DNA of 64,000 nt from Haemophilus sp. HMSC068C11 (GCF_001815355.1 NZ_KV820375.1:344409-408408), one strand, 5' to 3'; shown: positions 28,102 through 37,793, counted from the first letter of the stretch. The notes: a model not told the origin generated them from the letters alone. Program-made: numbers and translations.

Positions 28102-28868
28102 TGAGCATTGAAATCAATAATTTATCTTTAGGTTATCAAGATAAACTCGTAGTTAAAAATCTGTCACTAAAATTCCCGAAAAATAAAGTGATTGCGTTAA
28201 TCGGCCCAAATGGTTGCTGTAAGTCCACCACATTAAAAGCGGTGGCTCGATTGCTTAAGCCAAAGCAAGGCTCAATCACCCATAAAGGCAAGAACATTTG
28301 GCAAAAAAGCCCTAAAGAATATGCCCAAGAATTGGCTTTTCTCCCGCAGCAACACTTGGTACCAGAAGGCATTAAAGTGCGCGAATTGATCACTTACGGG
28401 CGTTCGCCTTACTTAAACCTCTGGGGTAAACTCAGTCAAAAAGATGAAGAATTGGTGACTTGGGCGATGGCGCAAACCCAAACTGCAGAACTCGCTGAAC
28501 AGCTGGTTTCCGATTTATCTGGTGGTCAACAACAACGGGTATTTTTAGCCATGACTCTTGCGCAAGATGCCGAATTAGTGCTACTCGATGAGCCTACCAC
28601 TTATCTTGATTTAAACCGCCAAGCAGAACTCATGGGCATGATGCGACAAATGCAACAAAACGGTAAAACCGTGATTACGGTATTGCATGATCTCAACCAA
28701 GCCTGCCGCTATTGCGATTACTTAATCGTCATGAAAAAAGGTGCCGTAATGGCACAAGGCACACCTGATGAAGTGATGACCGAAGAGTTGCTGAAGGATG
28801 TGTTTGATTTGGATGTCATCATTCATCGTGATCCTATCAGCAACACACCGATGTTTATTTTGAAATAA
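28101..28868 (+). CDS. fecE: Ferric dicitrate ABC ATPase FecE, with a changed Walker A glycine
   Basis: The ATP-binding subunit that drives FecCD, 255 residues. It has the LSGGQQQR signature, Walker B LVLLDEPTTYLDL and the switch His in VLHDLNQ. The Walker A reads GPNGCCKST: codon 40 (28218-28220) is TGT where the family has Gly (E. coli GPNGCGKST). That glycine lies in the phosphate loop, so transport may be weakened or lost, unless this is a sequencing error. The rest of the gene is intact. A terminator follows. Confidence 0.92.
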   Translation: MSIEINNLSLGYQDKLVVKNLSLKFPKNKVIALIGPNGCCKSTTLKAVARLLKPKQGSITHKGKNIWQKSPKEYAQELAFLPQQHLVPEGIKVRELITYGRSPYLNLWGKLSQKDEELVTWAMAQTQTAELAEQLVSDLSGGQQQRVFLAMTLAQDAELVLLDEPTTYLDLNRQAELMGMMRQMQQNGKTVITVLHDLNQACRYCDYLIVMKKGAVMAQGTPDEVMTEELLKDVFDLDVIIHRDPISNTPMFILK

Positions 28869-28892
28869 CGTTCAATCACTTCTCTAAATATC

Positions 28893-28929
28893 AAATAGGC
28901 GATTTATTTTACTAGAACGCCTATTTTTT
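28893..28929 (+). terminator. Terminator of fecBCDE
   Basis: AAATAGGCG (28893-28901) and CGCCTATTT (28918-28926) pair around a 16-nt loop. A T run closes it. Confidence 0.8.
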
Positions 28930-28971
28930 ATCCCCCCTCCATTTATACACAATTAATATTTTCCATCGCCT

Positions 28972-28994
28972 GCAAAGAGGTCGGACCTCTTTGC
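28972..28994. promoter_or_regulatory. Perfect 23-bp palindrome upstream of pgaABCD
   Basis: GCAAAGAGGTC and GACCTCTTTGC are exact inverted arms separated by a single G. It lies 76 bp before the pgaA ATG. No T tract follows and the centre is too tight for a usual terminator, so a protein-binding operator is more likely. No regulator gene is adjacent. Confidence 0.5.
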
Positions 28995-29070
28995 AAAACT
29001 TACACTTCTTTACACTGTCTGAAATAACGAAGCACTAGATAATTATTATTAAATATAGTGGAACTAAAAA

Positions 29071-31488
29071 ATGAAATCTCTATCCCATGTCTTTAAGGCT
29101 GTGCTATTAGTAGGTGTCAGTACCTCAGTAGTACAGGTTGCCTATGCCCAAAATTCCTCTATTGATACCGAACGAGAAAATATCATCATTTTCTCTCGTC
29201 AAGGAGATACCCAATTAAATCAAGCTATTCCAAAACTTGAGGCCTTATTTAAGAGGACGCACGATGTGAAAGTGCGCGATGATTTAATTACACTCTATCT
29301 GAGGACGAATCAATCCGCTAAAGCACTTTCACTTTGCGAAAGCTGCGCACCAGCGCAATTTTCCCAAAATGAACTCGAAAATTTAGGCAAAGCCGCTCGA
29401 AATGAAAAACAATACGATCGTGCCATTGCATTCTATTCCCAATTGCAAAAGCAATACCCTGATAATCCAAATGGCTGGCTTGGTGGCGCATTAGCTTTCA
29501 CAGAAACCAAAAACTACAATGCGGCAAAAAATGCACTGAGTGTTTATAAAAAACGTTTTGGACAAGATAACGCCTATCTTGATGCAGAAAGTTATTTACT
29601 TGATTTTACCGAACCCGACATGGCTAAACTTGGCCGTTGGCAACGTCAGTTAGAACAAAATCCAAAAAATATCACCTTAATGAGAGAGTTGTATCGTTTA
29701 GCATCGAAATACAACCTTCAACCATTACAAGAGAAATTACAAAAAGCCTATCCTGATCAATTCAATCAAAAAGACATGATGTGGTTTGAGCATGGTAAGA
29801 CAATTACCTCTTCAAAAAATGCGACAACGCCTACACAACAAGAAAAATCATTTGAAGAATTGACCGCACTTTTGGCCAAAATTAACCCTGAACATCCTTT
29901 GTATCAACAAGCATTGCAAGATCGTTTTGTGATGGGTGTTCGCTTGAATAAATTTGATGAAATAAAAGACGACTTCAATACATTACAGGCTCAACCTAAT
30001 GTGCCAGCGTATTTAGAAGAAGCCTTTGGTGATTATTGGGCAGCAAAAGGCTCACCACACAAAGCATTAGCGATTTATCAAGCAATTGAACAACAAGCCT
30101 TAAACCATAAACTCGCTGTGAGTGATGGTTTACTTCATAAACTCTCTCTCACTGCAAGCGATGCGGGCAAATTTGAATTGGCTCAACAATATTTAGAGCG
30201 TATGAATTCAAATATTTATATCAATGACTATACCCGAACATCAAAAATTCTAAATCCAGGCTACGATTCTCGCTATTTTGGTTTGGCACGTTTAGCCTTA
30301 TGGCGTGGTAACAGCAAATTGGCTCAGCAACTGATTGATGATCGTCTATTTAATAAAACACCTGGTGATCCATGGGTGATGTTGCAAAAAGCAGAACTTG
30401 AGCGAAATCGTGGCAACTATGATGATGCCAAATTATGGGCTGAAAAAGCCGGTTATTTTTTGAGTAAAAATGATCAGCAAGAAGCACGCAATAACCTGGC
30501 TGAAACTGCCTTAAGTCAAAATGATTTACCAACAGTTTCAAAAACACTTGATGCAATGAATGAAGAACAACGTCAGTCCGCACAATCCCTCATAAACCAT
30601 TACGAACAAGCACGTTCTGGCAAAATTGTAGGAAGTATCGGCTTACAGCATCGCACTTCACCAATCAGTTATAGCAATGAAAGTAGCCAAGATTATGCGA
30701 TTTACACACCGAAAACAGCAAATGGTCACGATCTCTACGTTCATTACTTAGAAACTCGTTCCCCTTATGACAAAGAAAGTCTCATTTCTCGCCGAATTGG
30801 CGTAGGAACAGAGCTCAATTTCTATCCACTCCAAGTGAAAATGGAAAGCGGGAAAGGCGTTAAGCTTAATGATAAAGCCTATTTCTCTACAGAGGCAAAT
30901 TATACCCTCAACCAACATTGGTCATTTAATTTAGGCGCCAATATTAATGGTAGTGGCACCCCAGTTAAAGCCATCAATAAAGGGGTGTATACCAAAGATA
31001 TTGGTTTCTCTACCACGTATTCCTATTCCGATATTTTCCAAGCTGGGCTAGGTGGTAGCGTCATGAAATTTGATGACGGCAACTTAAGAAAAGAAGCCAA
31101 TTTCTGGTTGAATCTCAATACATTCAAACATGACCGTTGGGCGCTAACCAACAATTTCAGAGTCGATTACAGCAAAAATAAAACCATTGATTCTGCTGAA
31201 TATTACAACCCATCAAAAGCGACAAGCTTGGAATTCGGTGCGGATTTAAGTTACTACCAACCACTTAATTATGGCTTAGTCTTAAATCATCACCTGAAAG
31301 CCAGTGTGGGTGCTTATAAACAGGCAGAACTCAGTCGAGAAAAAATGTGGTCGATTAGTTACGGACACCAATGGCGTGTTGGTAAAAAATTTGGCGTGTC
31401 TTATGAAATTGGTCGTAAAAAGAATATTTACGACGGCAGTGCTGAATTCAACAATTTCGGAAATTTAAACTTCTCTATTTATTATTAA
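29071..31488 (+). CDS. pgaA: Poly-beta-1,6-GlcNAc outer-membrane export porin PgaA
   Basis: This exports the partly deacetylated biofilm polysaccharide PNAG across the outer membrane. The 805 residues have a signal peptide ending AYA, a periplasmic superhelix of TPR repeats (about residues 35-510; for example YDRAIAFYSQLQKQYPDNP) and a C-terminal beta-barrel (about 520-805) ending in FSIYY. E. coli PgaA has about the same length. First gene of pgaABCD, with a 21-bp gap to pgaB. Confidence 0.93.
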   Translation: MKSLSHVFKAVLLVGVSTSVVQVAYAQNSSIDTERENIIIFSRQGDTQLNQAIPKLEALFKRTHDVKVRDDLITLYLRTNQSAKALSLCESCAPAQFSQNELENLGKAARNEKQYDRAIAFYSQLQKQYPDNPNGWLGGALAFTETKNYNAAKNALSVYKKRFGQDNAYLDAESYLLDFTEPDMAKLGRWQRQLEQNPKNITLMRELYRLASKYNLQPLQEKLQKAYPDQFNQKDMMWFEHGKTITSSKNATTPTQQEKSFEELTALLAKINPEHPLYQQALQDRFVMGVRLNKFDEIKDDFNTLQAQPNVPAYLEEAFGDYWAAKGSPHKALAIYQAIEQQALNHKLAVSDGLLHKLSLTASDAGKFELAQQYLERMNSNIYINDYTRTSKILNPGYDSRYFGLARLALWRGNSKLAQQLIDDRLFNKTPGDPWVMLQKAELERNRGNYDDAKLWAEKAGYFLSKNDQQEARNNLAETALSQNDLPTVSKTLDAMNEEQRQSAQSLINHYEQARSGKIVGSIGLQHRTSPISYSNESSQDYAIYTPKTANGHDLYVHYLETRSPYDKESLISRRIGVGTELNFYPLQVKMESGKGVKLNDKAYFSTEANYTLNQHWSFNLGANINGSGTPVKAINKGVYTKDIGFSTTYSYSDIFQAGLGGSVMKFDDGNLRKEANFWLNLNTFKHDRWALTNNFRVDYSKNKTIDSAEYYNPSKATSLEFGADLSYYQPLNYGLVLNHHLKASVGAYKQAELSREKMWSISYGHQWRVGKKFGVSYEIGRKKNIYDGSAEFNNFGNLNFSIYY

Positions 31489-31509
31489 ATACTTAAGCGG
31501 TATAACTTT

Positions 31510-33426
31510 ATGAGATCTCTAAAACATTTTGCAAAAATCATTATTTGCACGCTTTCCCTTTTTTCGGCTTTTGCCTTTGCGCAAGATCGTTATGGCGTAT
31601 TAGCTTATCACTCTGTTGTAGATGAAAGTGCGGCTGAAAATCAAAAACAGTATTTTCCTCAAACGATTTCTGCCCAAACCTTAATTAAACATTTTAATTG
31701 GCTAAAAGAAAACGGATACAACGTGATCAGTTGGCAGCAAGTTATCGATGCTGAAAATGGTAAAGGCACATTACCTGATAATGCGGTATTGCTAAGCTTC
31801 GATGATGGCTATGAAACCATGTATAACGTGGTCTTCCCTCTATTAAAGGCCTATAACTACCCTGCTGTTTTTGCGCCAGTGACAGGCTGGTTAGATACGC
31901 CGGCAGATCAAAAAATCGCTTATGCCGATAAAATGCTGGATCGTTCTGTTTTTGCCACTTGGTCGCAAGTCAAAGAAATGGAACAAAGTGGACTCGTTGA
32001 AGTTGCCTCACATACTCATAATCTTCATAACGGTATAAATGCCAACCCATCTGGTGGTCAATTACCCTCAGTGATTGCACCTGAATATAAAAATGGAAAA
32101 TATGAAACTGAAGATGCCTACAAAAATAGATTGAAATCTGATTTCACTCGTTCTGTTCAAACGTTAGTCAATCATATCGGTAAGAAACCACGTGTAATGG
32201 TGTGGCCTTATGGACAATTTAATGATGTTGCTGTGCAACTTGCACGACAAGCAGGAATGCCACACTATTTTTCATTAGGTGAAAAAATCATCAATAAAGT
32301 GGGCGATAAACATATTGGACGCTTATTACTTAATGCAGAAACCGATCTAAATACCGTTAAAAACTATCTTGATGGCATTGATGAAAGCAAACAAATTCAA
32401 CGAGTACTGCATGTCGATTTAGATTATGTCTATGATGCGGATAAAGCTCAGCAAGCCAAAAACCTTGATAAGTTAATCGACCGCATCTATCGCTATGGTG
32501 TGACGACAGTTTATCTTCAAGCCTTCTCCGATCCAGATGGGGATGGGGTAGCCGATGCCTTGTATTTCCCTAATAAATATCTTCCTGTTCGCGATGATAT
32601 TTTTGGTCGAATTGCCTGGCAATTACAAACACGCGCAGGCGTACAAGTTTATGCTTGGATGCCTGTACTCGCCTTTGATTTACGAAAAAGCGTAAAAGAG
32701 GCGGAATATGTCATTGATAGCCGTACAGGCAAGCCTTCAACAAAGGCTTATTTACGCCTTTCACCTTATAACAAACAGAATGTCGAAATCATTAAATCCA
32801 TTTATAACGATTTGTCATTCTACGCCAAATTTAATGGCATTTTATTCCACGATGATGCGTTCCTAACCGATTTTGAAGGTGCTGAAGGCACTCACGCTGA
32901 AGGCATGGTTAGTCCACAAGCAAAACAAAAAACACAAGATTTAATCCAATTAACCCATCAACTCACCGATGCGTTAAAACCTTATTTCTTGCGTGGTTCA
33001 TATTCTCTTAAAACGGCTCGTAATCTTTATGCATCAGTGATCACAAATCCAAATGCAGAAGAATGGTTGGCACAAAACTTAAAAACGCTCACCGACAATT
33101 ACGATACCACTGCCATCATGGCGATGCCATACATGGAAAATGAACAGCCTATTTCACAAAAAGAAGCCTATCAATGGTTTGCTTCTCTCATTGAAAACGT
33201 GAAAGCTCAAGCGCCATTAGATAAAGTCTTATTTGAATTCCAAGCGGTGAATTGGCGAACTCAAAAACCAATTCCTGAATCCGAATTGATTGATTGGATG
33301 ACGCTATTACAAAAAAATCATATTTATAGCTATGGCTACTATCCGGATAACTTTTTAACAAACCAACCGGATATGAACAAAATGAGACCGTATTTTTCCG
33401 TAAATACGAATGCAGGGAAAAAATAA
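31510..33426 (+). CDS. pgaB: PNAG N-deacetylase PgaB
   Basis: This periplasmic enzyme removes some acetyl groups from PNAG so that it can be exported by PgaA. The 638 residues carry a polysaccharide-deacetylase domain (about 25-290; SFDDGYE metal/base motif, HTHNLH) and a glycoside-hydrolase-like domain (about 295-630; VLHVDLDYVYDAD and FHDDAF). E. coli PgaB is a lipoprotein, but here the signal ends FAFAQDR with no lipobox Cys, so the protein is probably soluble. Confidence 0.94.
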   Translation: MRSLKHFAKIIICTLSLFSAFAFAQDRYGVLAYHSVVDESAAENQKQYFPQTISAQTLIKHFNWLKENGYNVISWQQVIDAENGKGTLPDNAVLLSFDDGYETMYNVVFPLLKAYNYPAVFAPVTGWLDTPADQKIAYADKMLDRSVFATWSQVKEMEQSGLVEVASHTHNLHNGINANPSGGQLPSVIAPEYKNGKYETEDAYKNRLKSDFTRSVQTLVNHIGKKPRVMVWPYGQFNDVAVQLARQAGMPHYFSLGEKIINKVGDKHIGRLLLNAETDLNTVKNYLDGIDESKQIQRVLHVDLDYVYDADKAQQAKNLDKLIDRIYRYGVTTVYLQAFSDPDGDGVADALYFPNKYLPVRDDIFGRIAWQLQTRAGVQVYAWMPVLAFDLRKSVKEAEYVIDSRTGKPSTKAYLRLSPYNKQNVEIIKSIYNDLSFYAKFNGILFHDDAFLTDFEGAEGTHAEGMVSPQAKQKTQDLIQLTHQLTDALKPYFLRGSYSLKTARNLYASVITNPNAEEWLAQNLKTLTDNYDTTAIMAMPYMENEQPISQKEAYQWFASLIENVKAQAPLDKVLFEFQAVNWRTQKPIPESELIDWMTLLQKNHIYSYGYYPDNFLTNQPDMNKMRPYFSVNTNAGKK

Positions 33427-33435
33427 GGATTGATC

Positions 33436-34677
33436 ATGAACCAACAATTCTTAGAAGCAGTGAGTATCTTCGTATTCATGTATCCTGCCGGGATGGCAAT
33501 ATATTGGGTAACGGCAAGTCTGTGTTATTACCTGTTTATGGAAGGAAAACTCGGGCAACCGACTTTCCAACAAATGCCCAAAGAACGCGTCCCGATGGTC
33601 AGCATTATGGTGCCTTGCTACAACGAAGGGGACAATCTAGATGAAGCTATTCCTTACTTGCTCCAACTCAGATACCCAAACTATGAATTGATCTTTATCA
33701 ATGATGGCAGTAAAGATAACACGGGTGAAATTATTAAACGTTGGGCGAAAGAAGATCAGCGAATTGTAGCTCTTCATCAAGAAAATCAAGGTAAAGCCAG
33801 TGCATTAAACCATGGCTTATTGGTCGCTAAAGGAGAATATGTAGCCTGTATTGATGGCGATGCGGTATTAGATTTTGATGCGATCGACTATATGGTGCAA
33901 TCCCTTGAATTAAACCGCACTTATGGTGGTGTTACAGGCAACCCACGCGTACGTAACCGCAGTACGATTTTAGGTCGCTTACAAGTGTCTGAATTTAGCT
34001 CCATTATCGGTTTAATCAAACGCGCTCAAAGCCTGATGGGAACCATCTTCACCGTATCTGGTGTATGTTGTTTATTCCGAAAAGATGTAATGGAAGAAAT
34101 CGGTGGCTGGAGTACCAATATGATCACCGAAGATATTGATGTCAGTTGGAAAATCCAAACAGCCGGTTACAACATTATGTATGAGCCTCGTGCCTTATGT
34201 TGGGTATTAATGCCTGAACGTCTTTATGGCTTATACAAACAGCGTTTACGCTGGGCACAAGGTGGTGCTGAAACCATTCTCAAATATTTTCCTCAGGTCT
34301 GGCGTTGGAGAAACCGCCGTCTATGGCCAATGTATGCCGAATATTTTGTTACCGCAACTTGGGCAATCTTATTAGTTGCACTGGTTGCACTTTCACTATA
34401 CCGCAAGATTACCTTAGGTGTAGGTATTCAAAACATGGAGCTGTTTGAAACAAATATCTCGATCATGTTTTTTTCCTTCTTCTTACAGTGTCTCTTAAGC
34501 TTATACATTGATTCACGTTATGAAAAAGGATTGATCCAATATGGAATTTCCTGCATTTGGTATCCCTATGTTTATTGGTTACTCAATACCGTAACGTTAC
34601 TCGTTGGAATCCCAAAAGCGATTTTTAGAAACAAGTCCAAGCTAGCCGTCTGGACAAGCCCTGACAGAGGAGTTTAA
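33436..34677 (+). CDS. pgaC: PNAG synthase glycosyltransferase PgaC
   Basis: This processive GT2 enzyme polymerises UDP-GlcNAc and extrudes the chain with PgaD. In 413 residues it has an N-terminal helix pair, the GT2 domain (MVPCYNEGD, FINDGSKD, CIDGDAVLD, MITEDIDVSWK), the QRLRW motif and C-terminal helices. I start it at ATG 33436, with TAAGGA upstream, rather than at TTG 33430, which would leave too little space. It is 9 bp after pgaB. Confidence 0.95.
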   Translation: MNQQFLEAVSIFVFMYPAGMAIYWVTASLCYYLFMEGKLGQPTFQQMPKERVPMVSIMVPCYNEGDNLDEAIPYLLQLRYPNYELIFINDGSKDNTGEIIKRWAKEDQRIVALHQENQGKASALNHGLLVAKGEYVACIDGDAVLDFDAIDYMVQSLELNRTYGGVTGNPRVRNRSTILGRLQVSEFSSIIGLIKRAQSLMGTIFTVSGVCCLFRKDVMEEIGGWSTNMITEDIDVSWKIQTAGYNIMYEPRALCWVLMPERLYGLYKQRLRWAQGGAETILKYFPQVWRWRNRRLWPMYAEYFVTATWAILLVALVALSLYRKITLGVGIQNMELFETNISIMFFSFFLQCLLSLYIDSRYEKGLIQYGISCIWYPYVYWLLNTVTLLVGIPKAIFRNKSKLAVWTSPDRGV

Positions 34678-34680
34678 ATA

Positions 34681-34956
34681 ATGGCAACCGCCACTTTACA
34701 ACAATTGATGGTTATTAATAAAGGTAGCAGCCTTCCCCTGCTGATTAAAGCCAAAAGCTTTGCACTAGATATAGTCACCTGGGCTTTATGGGCTTATATC
34801 ATCACTTTTGTCGCGAGATATGCGGAACGCATCTTCACTAAACCGATTCTAAAAAGTTTCTTTTTTGTTGATGTGGTTAGCATCATGTTTTCTGTCTCTG
34901 CGGTATTAGTTATATTGGCTTATATTTGGTCTATTCTTACCGTAGCGAAAGAATAA
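34681..34956 (+). CDS. pgaD: PNAG synthase accessory subunit PgaD
   Basis: This small inner-membrane partner is needed for PgaC activity and, in E. coli, for c-di-GMP control. The 91-residue protein has two helices (about residues 28-50 and 63-86) and sits 3 bp after pgaC. It is shorter than E. coli PgaD (137) and poorly conserved, so position carries most of the call. Confidence 0.85.
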   Translation: MATATLQQLMVINKGSSLPLLIKAKSFALDIVTWALWAYIITFVARYAERIFTKPILKSFFFVDVVSIMFSVSAVLVILAYIWSILTVAKE

Positions 34957-34977
34957 CTCACAAAAAACCTTGATATA

Positions 34978-35020
34978 AAAAACCGCACTTTGATTTAAAA
35001 ATCAAAGTGCGGTTATTTTT
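34978..35020. terminator. Bidirectional uptake-sequence terminator (pgaD/pckA)
   Basis: AACCGCACTTTGATTT and AAATCAAAGTGCGGTT form a long perfect stem made from two uptake sequences. It has an A run before it and ATTTTT after it. Confidence 0.93.
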
Positions 35021-35052
35021 AGGGATGTTTAATTAGATACGATATTCTCTAA

Positions 35053-36669
35053 TTAAGCTTTTGGACCTGCTGCGATAAGTGCTTTACCTTCCGCATTAGT
35101 CGCATATTTTTCGAAGTTTTTCACGAAACGTCCAGCAAGGTCTTTCGCTTTCGCTTCCCATTGTGCTTTATCCGCATAAGTATCACGTGGATCTAAGATC
35201 GCTGGATCTACGCCTGGTAATGCTTTTGGAATAGCTAAGTTAAAGATTGGTAACTCACCCATTTCTGCTTTTTCAATAGAACCATCTAAGATGGCATCGA
35301 TAATACCACGGGTATCTTTAATTGAGATACGTTTACCTGTACCGTTCCAACCAGTATTAACTAAATACGCTTCTGCACCGGCAGCTTGCATACGTTTAAC
35401 TAACACTTGAGCATATTGTGTTGGGTGGAGCGTTAAGAATGCTGCACCGAAACATGCTGAGAAAGTTGGCGTTGGCTCAGTAATACCACGCTCTGTACCA
35501 GCTAATTTAGCAGTGAAACCAGATAAGAAGTAGTATTTGGTTTGCTCTGGTGTCAATTTAGACACTGGAGGTAACACACCGAATGCATCCGCAGTTAAGA
35601 AAATGACTTTCGTTGCGTGACCTGCACGAGATACTGGTTTAACAATATTATCAATGTGATAAATTGGGTAAGACACACGAGTATTTTCTGTTTTAGAACC
35701 ATCATCGAAATCAACTGAACCATCTGCACGAACCACGACGTTTTCTAATAATGCATCGCGACGGATTGCACGGTAGATATCTGGCTCATTTTCTTCAGAA
35801 AGATGGATAGTTTTCGCGTAACAACCACCTTCAAAGTTGAAGATACCTACATCATCCCAACCGTGTTCATCATCACCGATTAATTGACGTTTCGGATCGG
35901 TAGACAGCGTAGTTTTACCTGTACCTGATAAACCGAAGAATACTGCTACATCACCGTCTTTACCTACGTTAGCAGAACAGTGCATTGCACCTACACCTTT
36001 AAGTGGTAGGAAGTAGTTCATCATTGAGAACATACCTTTCTTCATTTCACCGCCGTACCAAGTACCGCCGATTAATTGAACACGTTCAGTCAAGTTGAAT
36101 GCGACGAAGTTTTCAGAGTTCAACCCTTGTTCTTTCCAGTTCGGGTTGGTGCATTTAGAACCATTCATTACCACGAAATCTGGTTTAAAGGTTTGTAATT
36201 GTTCTTCTGTCGGACGAATGAACATATTTTTAACAAAGTGTGCTTGCCATGCTACTTCAGTTACAATACGTACCGCGATACGGTCCTGTTCACTTGCGCC
36301 ACAGAAACCATCAACCACGAACAAACGTTTGCCAGAAAGTTGTTTAGTCACAAGGCCTTTCAAGCTTGACCAAGTTTCTTGAGTCATTGGTTTGTTATCG
36401 TTTTTAGCTACATCAGATGTCCACCATACGGTATCTTTTGTAGTATCATCTAAAACGATATACTTATCTTTCGGTGAACGACCAGTAAAGATCCCAGTAT
36501 CTACTGCCACCGCACCAGTTGTGGTAAGTGTACCTTTTTCAAAACCTTCTAAACCTGGTTTGGTTTCTTCTTCAAAAAGTTGTTCATAGCTTGGGTTATA
36601 AACCACTTCTTTTACGTCATGAATACCAATGGCTTCAAGTTCTTTAATTACATTTTTAATGTCAGTCAT
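35053..36669 (-). CDS. pckA: Phosphoenolpyruvate carboxykinase (ATP)
   Basis: Converts oxaloacetate and ATP to phosphoenolpyruvate, CO2 and ADP; in Pasteurellaceae it can run toward CO2 fixation during mixed-acid fermentation. The 538 residues match the ATP-dependent family. Landmarks are [12 protein letters not shown], the kinase loop [13 protein letters not shown] and the metal-binding [16 protein letters not shown] ribosome site precedes the ATG. A CRP-like site lies about 70-85 bp upstream. Confidence 0.97.
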   Translation of the reverse strand: MTDIKNVIKELEAIGIHDVKEVVYNPSYEQLFEEETKPGLEGFEKGTLTTTGAVAVDTGIFTGRSPKDKYIVLDDTTKDTVWWTSDVAKNDNKPMTQETWSSLKGLVTKQLSGKRLFVVDGFCGASEQDRIAVRIVTEVAWQAHFVKNMFIRPTEEQLQTFKPDFVVMNGSKCTNPNWKEQGLNSENFVAFNLTERVQLIGGTWYGGEMKKGMFSMMNYFLPLKGVGAMHCSANVGKDGDVAVFFGLSGTGKTTLSTDPKRQLIGDDEHGWDDVGIFNFEGGCYAKTIHLSEENEPDIYRAIRRDALLENVVVRADGSVDFDDGSKTENTRVSYPIYHIDNIVKPVSRAGHATKVIFLTADAFGVLPPVSKLTPEQTKYYFLSGFTAKLAGTERGITEPTPTFSACFGAAFLTLHPTQYAQVLVKRMQAAGAEAYLVNTGWNGTGKRISIKDTRGIIDAILDGSIEKAEMGELPIFNLAIPKALPGVDPAILDPRDTYADKAQWEAKAKDLAGRFVKNFEKYATNAEGKALIAAGPKA

Positions 36670-36738
36670 AGTTCACCTCTTGATTAAAGTTTAAAAATTT
36701 TTCCTATGGTTATTGTAGGGGAATTGCCAGAAAAAAAA

Positions 36739-36754
36739 TGTTAACTAGATCAAA
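36739..36754. promoter_or_regulatory. Weak CRP site candidate upstream of pckA
   Basis: TGTTAACTAGATCAAA keeps 8 of 10 fixed bases of TGTGA-N6-TCACA. It lies 70-85 bp before pckA. Both mismatches affect important positions, so this is tentative. Confidence 0.35.
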
Positions 36755-36851
36755 TTTTTGAACATTCATTGAAAATTCCTACCTATTTTTAGGGTGTTTT
36801 GGGGAGCCAAGATGAAGTGCAGTTGATTTCACCTTTACTTTTACTATATAG

Positions 36852-36866
36852 TGATAACCATTCTCA
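36852..36866 (+). promoter_or_regulatory. Fur box candidate before the esterase gene
   Basis: TGATAACCATTCTCA matches 12 of 15 bases of the Fur core TGATAATGATTATCA and lies 19 bp before the ATG. It resembles the box in front of fecB. Confidence 0.6.
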
Positions 36867-36884
36867 AATTAAGACCGAATAACC

Positions 36885-37751
36885 ATGTTCTCATTTCTGC
36901 GTTTACCCTTTTTATTTTTCCTGCTGATGTTTACACAAAGTACTCAAGCAGAACCTGACTTTAAGATTCCTCCTATTCAAGAAAGCATGAAAAAAATGTA
37001 TCAAATTCAACAAAAAGATTTTACCTTTGAAAACAAACATTATCGTTTGTTTATTGCGGTACCGCCAAAAACATCACAAAAACTGACCGCACTTTATACG
37101 TTAGATGGCAATGCTCAATTTCCACTAGCGGTGAATGCTGTCAATCCCAATAAACCGCTCCCGCTTATTGTCGGTATCGGTTATATATCAGATAAAGCCT
37201 ACGTCATTGAAGAACGCACTAGAGACTACACTTTTCCTGCAGAAGGTGCCGAATTCGCCAAAGGCGGAAAAGCTACTGATTTTCTACGTTTTATTCAACA
37301 AGACGTAAAGCCTTATATTGAACAGCATTTCGATATCAATAAGGAAAAACAATATTTCTTCGGTCATTCTTTTGGTGGATTATTTGGATTGTATGTACTC
37401 TTCCATCAACCGGATTTATTTCAACATTACACGTTGGCAAGCCCTTCTCTTTGGTGGGGAAATGGCTCATTTCTACCTCAAAATGAACCATGGATTAGCC
37501 AAAAACCATCACATATTCTGATTACATTAGGCTATTATGAAGAGCATCCTGAAGAGGATCCGAATATGACTGAAGAACAATTACAACGAATTAATCAACG
37601 GAAACAAATGCGAACAATCAATGCGCATCAATTGGCGGAAATATTGGAAAAACAAGGTAATTCCGTAGAGTTTATTTCCATTCCCAATAAAAATCATGGT
37701 GGCTCGATTCCGGATGCCATCAAACATTGTTTAGAACAAGTTCAACAATAA
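36885..37751 (+). CDS. Periplasmic siderophore esterase-like alpha/beta hydrolase (IroE/BesA type)
   Basis: An exported esterase-D family hydrolase of 288 residues. It has a signal peptide ending TQA, the nucleophile elbow GHSFGG (about residue 160) and a late catalytic His in NKNHGG (about 267). This layout matches IroE and BesA, which cut catecholate siderophores to release iron. The Fur-like box directly upstream supports an iron role. It sits alone between pckA and hslO. A general esterase remains possible. Confidence 0.78.
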   Translation: MFSFLRLPFLFFLLMFTQSTQAEPDFKIPPIQESMKKMYQIQQKDFTFENKHYRLFIAVPPKTSQKLTALYTLDGNAQFPLAVNAVNPNKPLPLIVGIGYISDKAYVIEERTRDYTFPAEGAEFAKGGKATDFLRFIQQDVKPYIEQHFDINKEKQYFFGHSFGGLFGLYVLFHQPDLFQHYTLASPSLWWGNGSFLPQNEPWISQKPSHILITLGYYEEHPEEDPNMTEEQLQRINQRKQMRTINAHQLAEILEKQGNSVEFISIPNKNHGGSIPDAIKHCLEQVQQ

Positions 37752-37758
37752 AGGCCAT

Positions 37759-37793
37759 AAAAAAATCCCCGTTATCATGAACGGGGATTTTTC
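37759..37793. terminator. Bidirectional terminator (esterase/hslO)
   Basis: AAAAATCCCCGTT and AACGGGGATTTTT form a perfect stem with loop ATCATG. It separates two convergent genes. Confidence 0.93.

Noticed and set aside
28972-28994. 23-bp palindrome as a terminator
   Set aside because: It has a one-base centre and no T tract, and the fecE terminator is already at 28893-28929.
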